Below are positions 1-4,599 of a stretch of DNA of 7,825 nt, piece by piece. A program made the position numbers and the translations under genes. Within the stretch, counting starts at the first letter, position 1, and the number at the start of each line of letters is the position of its first letter. The notes beneath the pieces were generated by a model. It did no database searches. It worked only from the letters and a program-made list of their open reading frames with translations, and was not told the origin of the DNA. Source of the DNA: Candidatus Aminicenantota bacterium (lineage in GTDB: Bacteria > Acidobacteriota > Aminicenantia > Aminicenantales > UBA8522); the NCBI GenBank assembly GCA_003524335.1, contig DQHV01000234.1:8836-16660 (forward strand). The letters are read 5' to 3'.

Positions 1-474
1 GATTTGGGGCTCATTCACAACGGCCCTGGCGATGGCCACCCTCTGCTGCTCACCGTAGGAGAGATGCGATGGGTACTCCCACATCTTCTGATGGAGGTTG
101 ACCAGCCGCAGGGCGTTGAACACCCGGCGCCGGACCTCTTTGAGGGGGATGCCGAGGACGTGGAGGCCGATGGCCACGTTCTCGAAGACCTTCTTCTGGA
201 AGACAAGCCGGAAATCCTGGAAAACGATGCCCATCGACCGGCGCAGCCGGTAGATCCGATGGTCGGGAAGCCGGAGGATGTTGATGCCGTCGATGACGAT
301 CTGGCCGCGGGAAGGTAAGATTTCGCGGAAAATGATCTTAAGCAGAGTCGATTTCCCGGAGCCGCTGGGACCGGTGATGAACCAGAAATCTCCTTTCAGA
401 ACATGGAGGTTGATATCGAGCAACGCCCACTGGCCCTCCTGGTATTGCTTCGAAATGTGGTAAAGCTCGATCAT
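1..474 (-). CDS. ftsE: FtsE-like cell-division ABC transporter ATP-binding protein (C-terminus cut by window edge)
   Basis: This is the ATPase subunit of the FtsEX complex. With membrane partner FtsX, FtsE acts at the inner face of the cytoplasmic membrane and controls peptidoglycan hydrolases at the division site. Reading leftward from ATG at 474-472, 158 codons reach the edge; the family is usually about 220-230 residues, so roughly the last third is missing. Visible are the start MIELYHISKQY, Walker A GPSGSGKST (residues 35-43), the Q-loop in VFQDFRL (Q86), and the ABC signature with the FtsE-typical tail GEQQRVAIARAVVNEP (141-156). That tail and VFENVA (96-101) favour FtsE over LolD or other MacB-like ATPases. 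Walker B and the switch His lie outside the window. The signature reads LSYGE (138-142), not LSGGE. No Shine-Dalgarno is placed normally before the ATG; a hairpin sits there instead. The gene lies 92 bp after a small membrane-protein gene and has its own promoter. ftsX would be expected just beyond the left edge. Confidence 0.9.
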   Translation of the reverse strand, partial: MIELYHISKQYQEGQWALLDINLHVLKGDFWFITGPSGSGKSTLLKIIFREILPSRGQIVIDGINILRLPDHRIYRLRRSMGIVFQDFRLVFQKKVFENVAIGLHVLGIPLKEVRRRVFNALRLVNLHQKMWEYPSHLSYGEQQRVAIARAVVNEPQI

Positions 475-477
475 TAC

Positions 478-504
478 GGCCGGGCAGGAACGACCTGCCT
501 GGTC
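478..504 (-). promoter_or_regulatory. Hairpin in the 5' leader of ftsE
   Basis: On the minus strand GGCAGG (499-494) pairs with CCTGCC (488-483) around a five-base loop. The stem extends through one A-C mismatch by two further G-C pairs (501-502 with 481-480). With the transcript start predicted near 503, this hairpin would fill nearly the whole leader and end six bases before the ftsE ATG. No T-run follows, so it is not an intrinsic terminator. A role in limiting translation initiation or in protecting the 5' end is inference. Confidence 0.5.
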
Positions 505-508
505 ACGG

Positions 509-517
509 ATTATAGCA
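509..517 (-). promoter_or_regulatory. Extended -10 promoter for ftsE
   Basis: The minus strand reads TGCTATAAT at 517-509, a perfect extended -10 element (TGn plus TATAAT) of a sigma-70-type promoter. The hexamer 17 bp upstream is TAGGAA (537-532), a poor -35 match, which extended -10 promoters tolerate. Transcription would begin near 503, about 28 bases before the ftsE start. It lies in the 92-bp gap after the upstream small gene, so ftsE can be transcribed independently of it. Confidence 0.6.
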
Positions 518-531
518 TATCATTTAGGGGA

Positions 532-541
532 TTCCTAGGAA
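532..541. promoter_or_regulatory. 10-bp perfect palindrome at the -35 position of the ftsE promoter
   Basis: TTCCTAGGAA is its own reverse complement. It covers the position where a -35 hexamer would fall, 17 bp upstream of the TATAAT. A dimeric regulator could bind here, but a 10-bp palindrome can also occur by chance and no regulator is visible in the window. Confidence 0.25.
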
Positions 542-566
542 CGGAGGGCCCCGATGAGGGAAGGCT

Positions 567-746
567 TCAGCGGGCGAAAAGATACATGAACCAGCCGAAG
601 GCCAGGGCGCCGACGACCATGATCAGGAACAGCGAAAGCCCGTACTTGAGCCGGCTCTTGGGGTCTTCGCGGCGGATGAGGGAGAGTACGACGGAGACGA
701 AGAAGGCGTAGACGGTCATGGAGAGGAGATGGCTCTGGAAAATCAT
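567..746 (-). CDS. Small two-helix membrane protein, 59 residues, unknown function
   Basis: I do not recognise this protein. The ATG at 746-744 overlaps the TGA of the upstream gene in an ATGA arrangement, which points to translational coupling and is the main reason to call a gene this short. The frame runs 59 codons to TGA at 569-567. The protein is hydrophobic at both ends: helix one is about residues 10-24 (MTVYAFFVSVVLSLI), followed by a charged stretch RREDPKSRLK (25-34) and helix two at about 37-57, ending in R59. By the positive-inside rule the charged loop would face the cytoplasm, giving a hairpin topology. A second in-frame ATG at residue 10 is possible, but the overlapping start is preferred. 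Upstream is a four-helix membrane protein and downstream is ftsE, so it may assist its membrane partner. That is inference from position only. Confidence 0.7.
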   Translation of the reverse strand: MIFQSHLLSMTVYAFFVSVVLSLIRREDPKSRLKYGLSLFLIMVVGALAFGWFMYLFAR

Positions 747-1105
747 CTCTTCTTTCCTTTGGCGATGTCGTAGGCGTCGATGGCGATGAGGTAGTTCAGC
801 AGCCCGGCGCCGGCGATATAGGCTGTCCCGAACTCGAAGGTGACACGCTCCAATGAGCCTTGGCCGAAGGCCAGGGTGCGGGCCAGGGCGTAGACGACGA
901 GGTTTCCGAGGTCGGCGAAGAAGGCCAGGATGGTCAGCGGGTTCTCCGTCTGGAAAGGATAGACCCGCCCGCCCATGGATAGACCGATGGCCGTCAGGGC
1001 AAGGATCGACACAAAGAAGACGGCTCCCCGCCAGATTTTCTTCTGCAGGATGTGACCCAGGCCCGGAACGAGCCAGCCGGCGAGGAGACAGAAGTACGCT
1101 TTCAT
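743..1105 (-). CDS. DUF6677-like integral membrane protein, 120 residues
   Basis: The protein is short and very hydrophobic, with about four membrane segments near residues 4-20, 26-45, 58-76 and 92-110, and a basic C-terminus (AKGKKR). The N-terminal WLVPGLGHILQKKIWRG (11-27) is the pattern I associate with DUF6677 and similar 'PGLGH' membrane proteins common in Acidobacteria. The family name is from memory and no function is established. The ATG at 1105 is chosen over one 12 codons upstream (1141) because a good promoter (TTGAAT, 17 bp, TATATT at 1150-1122) lies downstream of that earlier ATG, so a transcript from it would not contain it. AAAGG (1112-1108) precedes the chosen ATG, but closer than usual. 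The stop overlaps the start of the 59-residue membrane gene, so the two are probably translated together. The start is divergent from mutM. Confidence 0.75.
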   Translation of the reverse strand: MKAYFCLLAGWLVPGLGHILQKKIWRGAVFFVSILALTAIGLSMGGRVYPFQTENPLTILAFFADLGNLVVYALARTLAFGQGSLERVTFEFGTAYIAGAGLLNYLIAIDAYDIAKGKKR

Positions 1106-1121
1106 GGCCTTTGAGTTTAAG

Positions 1122-1150
1122 AATATAAAGGAAACGGCCATCTAATTCAA
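1122..1150 (-). promoter_or_regulatory. Sigma-70-like promoter of the membrane-protein pair
   Basis: On the minus strand the -35 is TTGAAT (1150-1145, 4 of 6 consensus), the spacer is exactly 17 bp, and the -10 is TATATT (1127-1122, 5 of 6). Transcription would start near 1115, leaving a leader of only about ten bases before the ATG at 1105. This decides the start codon of the downstream gene. Confidence 0.55.
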
Positions 1151-1151
1151 G

Positions 1152-1157
1152 TAAAAT
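1152..1157 (+). promoter_or_regulatory. Candidate -10 element for a leaderless mutM transcript
   Basis: TAAAAT (5 of 6 to TATAAT) ends six bases before the mutM ATG at 1164, so transcription would begin at or next to the A of the start codon. No good -35 is present 16-18 bp upstream. No Shine-Dalgarno precedes mutM, which agrees with a leaderless message. An alternative -10, TATAAA at 1124-1129, would give a leader of about 28 bases, also without a Shine-Dalgarno. Confidence 0.35.
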
Positions 1158-1163
1158 GGCCTC

Positions 1164-1985
1164 ATGCCGGAGCTACCGGAGGTTGAGACCATAGTCCGCT
1201 GCCTGCGCCGGCGGCTCATCGGCCTCGAGGTCGAAAACGTCCGGGTCGTGTTCCGGGCGGTCGTCCGAAACCGGAAGGCCTCATTCCTGAAGAGGCTTAT
1301 CGGTCAGGAAATCGTCGGCCTGCGCCGGCGCGGCAAGATGGCCCTCCTTGATTTCTCCGGCGGGCTGACTCTTATCGTCCACCTCAAGATGACGGGCCAG
1401 CTGTTTTGCTGCGGGTGCGGCGCACCCTTCGATAAGCACACGCATTTTATCATCTCCTTCCGGAATACACCGCACGAGCTCCGCTTCCGGGATGTCCGGA
1501 AGTTCGGGTTTATACTGGGCGTACGGACGGCCGAGGCAGAGAGGACCCGGGAACTCAGCGGACTCGGTCCCGATCCGCTGGCCCTCGACCTTCCGTCGTT
1601 TCTCGATCGATTCCGGGGCCGCCGCGGCCGGTTGAAGAGCCTGCTCCTCAACCAGCGCGTGATCGCGGGCGTCGGTAACATTTATGCCGACGAAATCCTT
1701 TTTGAGGCCGGCCTCGACCCCCGGGCCGAGGTCTCCGGTCTAGGCCGCCAGCGTCTGGGAAGGCTTTGGACGGCCGTTCGCACAGTCCTCAACGAGGCGA
1801 TCACCTTCAAGGGGACAACCGTTCGCGACTACCGCGACGGCGAGGGGCTCGAAGGCCTGTTCCAGAACCGCCTCCGGGTTTACGGCCGGGAGGGGGAGCC
1901 CTGCCCTCGCTGCGGCGCCGTCATCAAACGCATCCGCGTCTCCGGCCGGAGCACCCACTTCTGTCCCCGCTGCCAGCGCCGTTAG
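1164..1985 (+). CDS. mutM: Formamidopyrimidine-DNA glycosylase (Fpg/MutM), 273 residues
   Basis: This enzyme of base excision repair removes oxidised purines such as 8-oxoguanine and FapyG from DNA and cuts the abasic site by beta,delta-elimination. The sequence opens MPELPEVETIVR: after Met removal P2 is the Schiff-base nucleophile, and E3 is the conserved catalytic acid. K58 in RRRGKMALL matches the conserved beta-hairpin lysine. M76, R112 and F114 sit where the residues that fill the void left by the flipped base are expected. The helix-two-turn-helix contains the canonical IAGVGNIYADE (167-177). The C-terminal zinc finger has C247, C250, C267 and C270 with R262 in the GRSTHFCPRC segment. 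Length is normal (about 270) and nothing looks broken. The start is fixed by the N-terminal proline. No Shine-Dalgarno is visible and a -10-like TAAAAT ends six bases before the ATG. Divergent from the membrane-protein pair; no strong terminator follows. Confidence 0.97.
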   Translation: MPELPEVETIVRCLRRRLIGLEVENVRVVFRAVVRNRKASFLKRLIGQEIVGLRRRGKMALLDFSGGLTLIVHLKMTGQLFCCGCGAPFDKHTHFIISFRNTPHELRFRDVRKFGFILGVRTAEAERTRELSGLGPDPLALDLPSFLDRFRGRRGRLKSLLLNQRVIAGVGNIYADEILFEAGLDPRAEVSGLGRQRLGRLWTAVRTVLNEAITFKGTTVRDYRDGEGLEGLFQNRLRVYGREGEPCPRCGAVIKRIRVSGRSTHFCPRCQRR

Positions 1986-2090
1986 ACCAGCCTGACGGCG
2001 AATTCACTTTTCAGGATTTTGCCACCTGACTACGGCTGAAGTGCGGCGAATAATATGGGAAATTTGATGATCGTACGCTTACCCTTTGCT

Positions 2091-2157
2091 CTTTTTCGCT
2101 TGCTATGCCCCAGAAAAATTATTAATAATAACCTACAGCCGCGAGCAAGCGACAGAG
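2091..2157. repeat. Inverted repeat flanking an AT-rich core upstream of the first hydrolase
   Basis: The left arm contains CGCTTGCT (2097-2104) and the right arm AGCAAGCG (2144-2151), which are perfect reverse complements. Extending outward to 2091 and 2157 keeps 12 of 14 positions complementary. The 39-base interior is AT-rich (AAAAATTATTAATAATAAC). The arms are too far apart for a tight terminator. It could be a protein-binding site or a remnant of a small mobile element; neither is shown. Confidence 0.4.
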
Positions 2158-2181
2158 TTCCATACTAAGCATCCGGTTTTG

Positions 2182-2188
2182 AAGGAGG
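2182..2188 (+). promoter_or_regulatory. Shine-Dalgarno of the first hydrolase, fixing a GTG start
   Basis: AAGGAGG is a full match to the anti-Shine-Dalgarno, six bases before GTG at 2195. It places the start so that a complete signal peptide follows, despite the non-ATG codon. Confidence 0.85.
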
Positions 2189-2194
2189 AAGAAA

Positions 2195-4312
2195 GTGAAG
2201 CGATATCAAAGTCAAGTTATTAGGCTGGCTGCGTGCATGACCGTCACCCTTTTGTCCTTCCTAGCCTTCGCCCAAGACTATGCGCCTTCCCGCCCAAAAA
2301 AGGACGCGCCCTCGCCGCCTACCTTCGACGTGGCGCTCGAGGAGGCCTGGATCCCGATGAAGGACGGCGTGCGCCTGGCGGCCGATATCTGGCGGCCGAA
2401 GGGCTCGGGCGACCGGGGCCAATTCCCGGTCCTTCTCGAGTATCTTCCTTACCGCAAGACCGAGGGCCGCAGCGGTAGTTACCGCCTCTACGCCTGGTTT
2501 GTTCGCCGCGGTTACGTAGTTGCCCGAGTTGATATTCGGGGCACAGGAAATAGCGAGGGGACCCTCATCCCTTACGAGTACAGCGAGATCGAGCAACGGG
2601 ACGGGGAAGAGGTCATCGCCTGGCTGGCACGCCAGCCGTTCTCAAACGGCAAAGTCGGGATGTTCGGGATCTCCTGGGGCGGCTTCAACTCCATTCACAT
2701 GGCCATGCGGAACCCGCCTGCCCTCAAGGCCATAATCGCGGTGGACGCCACCGACGACCTCTATCAAGACGACGTTCACTTCATAGACGGCATGGCACAC
2801 GTCGATTCGTGGGAAATGGGCATGGACCTCTCCAACGCCATGCCGGGAGCGCCAGAATACCGCATCGATGAAAAATACTTTGCGGAGCGGTTTGACACGC
2901 CGCCTTGGATGCTCACCTACAAGGTGCAGCAGCGCGACGGGCCTTTCTGGGACCGCACAGCCCTCAAGACTCGCTACGAATCCATCCGTATCCCCACGTT
3001 CCTTATCGGCGGGTGGTATGATGGGTACCGTGATAGCATCCCCCGAATGCTAGAGCACCTGAAGGCCCCGGTGAAGGCGATCATAGGCGCCTGGCACCAC
3101 ACGTACCCAAACAGGCCGTACCCGAAGCCGGGAATGGAATGGCGTCACGAGGCCGTCCGCTGGTTTGATCAGTGGCTCAAGGGCCGAAACACAGGGATAA
3201 TGGACGAGCCCCGATTCGCGGTTTATGTCCGGCACTGGCATCCGCCCGGCCCATACCTCGAGGAAGCGCCTGGCGAGTGGCGCTACGAAGACGGCTGGCC
3301 CATCGAGCGCATTCGCGAGAAGCAGCTCTATCCGCGGCCGGACCGGACACTCGGAGAAAAACCGGCAGGCGAAGGGCTTCATCTTCTCCGGTATGTCCCC
3401 ACGACCGGAATCGAGCCGGGTGGGCCCGTGATGTGGTTTGGCGATGTTGCCCCCGACCAAAGGCCTAGCGATGCCTTCAGCCTGGTCTACGACACTCCGC
3501 CACTCGAGCAGGATGTCGAGATCCTGGGTTTGCCGCTGGCACGGCTGCGGGTCTCAGCGGATGCCCCGCTTGCCGATTGGTTTGTGCGGCTCAACGATGT
3601 CGCCCCCGATGGCACTGTGACGCTGGTGGCAAGCGCCGGCTTTAACGGCGCGCACCGCGAATCGGCTCGCGACCCGAAGCCCCTCGAGCCGAACAAGCCT
3701 TTTCTCCTAGATATCGAGATGCACTTCACATCCTGGGTTTTCCCTAAAGGACACTGCATGAGGCTTGCGGTCGGGAACGCGCAGTGGCCGATGATATGGA
3801 CTACACCGTACCCGATGACGACGTCTCTTTACCTTGGCGGGGCCGACGCGACGCGGCTCATGCTCCCGGTCGTACCTCCCGGAGAACGTCCCCGTCCTTC
3901 GTTCCTACCGCCTACGACCGGCGAGCCATCGTTCCCCGGGTACGAGTCGCTCGAGAGAGGGACGATTTCCGGCTATGGAGAGATCTCGTCTATCGACCGG
4001 AACCCGCAACTGGGTACGACTCGAGTTACCGCCACAGACGCGGGTGGAGTGCGCTACCCGTGGGGGGAGAGGCGCAGTACTGAGGTCATCATCCACGAGG
4101 CTGAAGATGCTCACCCCGAGAAGACTTCGGTCCGGGGGGAGTACTCCACGACCGTCACCCTTCCGGATCGGACGCTCCGTTGGGAGTTTAATATTCACTT
4201 CAGGAGCGACCGAGAGAACTTCTATTACACCAGCATGCGGAGGCTGCTCAAGGACGGTGTCCTTCTCCGCGAGAAGAGCTGGGAGAAGACAATCCCGCGC
4301 GACTGCCAGTGA
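2195..4312 (+). CDS. Exported CocE/NonD-family serine hydrolase (X-Pro dipeptidyl-peptidase-like), 705 residues
   Basis: An alpha/beta hydrolase of the X-Pro dipeptidyl-peptidase/cocaine-esterase type. Known members hydrolyse X-Pro peptide bonds, esters or beta-lactam-derived amides; the substrate here cannot be read from sequence. The GTG start is set by AAGGAGG six bases upstream. A Sec signal peptide fits residues 1-26 (basic start, hydrophobic core, cleavage after AFA before Q27), so the product is exported. The catalytic fold spans about 45-330. Y86 in EYLPYRK is the likely oxyanion Tyr, S160 in GISWGG the nucleophile, D276 in GGWYDGY the likely acid, and H302 (in AWHH) the likely base. 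A beta-rich PepX C-terminal-type domain follows (about 370-560, including LARLRVSADAPLADWFVRL). A further segment of about 145 residues ends in SWEKTIPRDCQ. It is related to the partial hydrolase at the right edge and lies upstream of a TonB-dependent receptor. Codons mostly end in G or C. Confidence 0.9.
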   Translation: MKRYQSQVIRLAACMTVTLLSFLAFAQDYAPSRPKKDAPSPPTFDVALEEAWIPMKDGVRLAADIWRPKGSGDRGQFPVLLEYLPYRKTEGRSGSYRLYAWFVRRGYVVARVDIRGTGNSEGTLIPYEYSEIEQRDGEEVIAWLARQPFSNGKVGMFGISWGGFNSIHMAMRNPPALKAIIAVDATDDLYQDDVHFIDGMAHVDSWEMGMDLSNAMPGAPEYRIDEKYFAERFDTPPWMLTYKVQQRDGPFWDRTALKTRYESIRIPTFLIGGWYDGYRDSIPRMLEHLKAPVKAIIGAWHHTYPNRPYPKPGMEWRHEAVRWFDQWLKGRNTGIMDEPRFAVYVRHWHPPGPYLEEAPGEWRYEDGWPIERIREKQLYPRPDRTLGEKPAGEGLHLLRYVPTTGIEPGGPVMWFGDVAPDQRPSDAFSLVYDTPPLEQDVEILGLPLARLRVSADAPLADWFVRLNDVAPDGTVTLVASAGFNGAHRESARDPKPLEPNKPFLLDIEMHFTSWVFPKGHCMRLAVGNAQWPMIWTTPYPMTTSLYLGGADATRLMLPVVPPGERPRPSFLPPTTGEPSFPGYESLERGTISGYGEISSIDRNPQLGTTRVTATDAGGVRYPWGERRSTEVIIHEAEDAHPEKTSVRGEYSTTVTLPDRTLRWEFNIHFRSDRENFYYTSMRRLLKDGVLLREKSWEKTIPRDCQ

Positions 4313-4352
4313 GTGACGGTCGGAGTGTCAGCCCTGATTCTCTCTTGGAGGC

Positions 4353-4372
4353 TAATATAGAAGTCTCTATTA
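4353..4372. repeat. Imperfect 20-bp palindrome downstream of the first hydrolase
   Basis: TAATATAGA and TCTCTATTA face each other across two central bases, with 8 of 10 positions complementary. It could be an operator-like site or a weak transcript-end hairpin; there is no T-run directly after it. It lies about 95 bp upstream of the receptor promoter -35. Confidence 0.3.
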
Positions 4373-4444
4373 CCGGCTTTCTCAAGTCGCCTTGGCGTAG
4401 TCCTAGAGGAGATGAGCTCTCCCCTCAAGCCAGTTTTGAATTCT

Positions 4445-4466
4445 AAACGATCTTAGCGTTTTTTTT
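4445..4466 (+). terminator. Weak candidate intrinsic terminator after the first hydrolase
   Basis: AAACG (4445-4449) can pair with CGTTT (4457-4461) around a seven-base loop, and eight consecutive T (4459-4466) run out of the stem. The stem is only 5 bp and low in GC, and the T-run directly abuts the next -35 box, so it may instead be an AT-rich upstream part of that promoter. Confidence 0.25.
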
Positions 4467-4467
4467 C

Positions 4468-4496
4468 TTGACAACTAAAAAAACAAGCTATATAAA
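4468..4496 (+). promoter_or_regulatory. Near-consensus sigma-70-like promoter for the TonB-dependent receptor
   Basis: The -35 is a perfect TTGACA (4468-4473), the spacer is exactly 17 bp and A-rich, and the -10 is TATAAA (4491-4496, 5 of 6). Transcription would start near 4503, about 97 bases before the receptor ATG. It is the best promoter in the window and argues that the receptor, and probably the hydrolase after it, form a separate and strongly transcribed unit. Confidence 0.8.
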
Positions 4497-4587
4497 ACTG
4501 TACAAGCAGAAATTTTGGACTTGAGCCTTGAGAAGATATTCAGTCTCCGGCGCCGTCTTTGCCATTGGGGAGAATCACATAAAATCT

Positions 4588-4595
4588 AGGGAGGG
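4588..4595 (+). promoter_or_regulatory. Shine-Dalgarno of the TonB-dependent receptor
   Basis: AGGGAGGG lies four bases before ATG at 4600. It picks this ATG over an in-frame TTG at 4528, which would add 24 residues in front of the signal peptide. Confidence 0.75.
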
Positions 4596-4599
4596 AAAA

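Larger units (their letters stand above)
1986..2194. other. 209-bp intergenic region with a long inverted repeat
   Basis: Between mutM and the first hydrolase. Just after mutM, CCTGA (1991-1995) can pair with TCAGG (2011-2015) before ATTTT, but the stem is only 5 bp with a 15-base loop, so it is a poor terminator. The second half holds inverted-repeat arms at about 2091-2104 and 2144-2157 (12 of 14 positions complementary, inner 8 perfect) around an AT-rich core. I found no convincing -35/-10 pair for the hydrolase; TAATAT at 2051-2056 is a weak -10 candidate. A 37-codon frame at 2055-2168 lacks a ribosome-binding site. Confidence 0.5.
4313..4599. other. Intergenic region and leader before the TonB-dependent receptor
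   Basis: AT-richer than the gene before it. It contains an imperfect 20-bp palindrome (4353-4372), a short hairpin with an eight-T run (4445-4466), a near-consensus promoter (4468-4496), and a leader of about 97 bases starting near 4503. In the leader, TCTCCGGC (4544-4551) can pair with GCC (4561-4563) and GGAGA (4569-4573) as a compound hairpin. No coding frame with a ribosome-binding site was found, apart from an in-frame N-terminal extension of the receptor that I rejected. Confidence 0.6.

Noticed and set aside
4..318. 104-residue plus-strand frame over ftsE
   Set aside because: It is the antisense of a clear FtsE with Walker A and signature motifs; its acidic composition is an artefact of the opposite strand.
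1106..1141. Upstream ATG at 1141 for the DUF6677-like gene
   Set aside because: It lies between the -35 and -10 boxes of the gene's likely promoter and has no Shine-Dalgarno; the conserved-looking protein begins at the ATG at 1105.
1304..1681. 125-residue minus-strand frame inside mutM
   Set aside because: Arg/Ser/Pro-rich composition typical of the antisense shadow of a GC-rich gene; mutM on the other strand is certain.
1991..2020. Possible intrinsic terminator after mutM
   Set aside because: Only a 5-bp stem with a 15-base loop and four T; too weak to call.
2055..2168. 37-codon open frame in the gap before the first hydrolase
   Set aside because: No ribosome-binding site, no recognisable protein features, and it runs through the inverted repeat; most likely chance.
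3050..3460. 136-residue minus-strand frame inside the first hydrolase
   Set aside because: Shadow of the hydrolase coding strand with no start context and no family pattern.
4405..4422. Short hairpin GGAGA/TCTCC after the first hydrolase
   Set aside because: Five base pairs with no T-run and no extension; expected by chance in a sequence of this length.
4528..4599. In-frame extension of the receptor starting at TTG 4528
   Set aside because: It would put 24 hydrophilic residues before an otherwise normal signal peptide. A good Shine-Dalgarno precedes the ATG at 4600, and none precedes the TTG.
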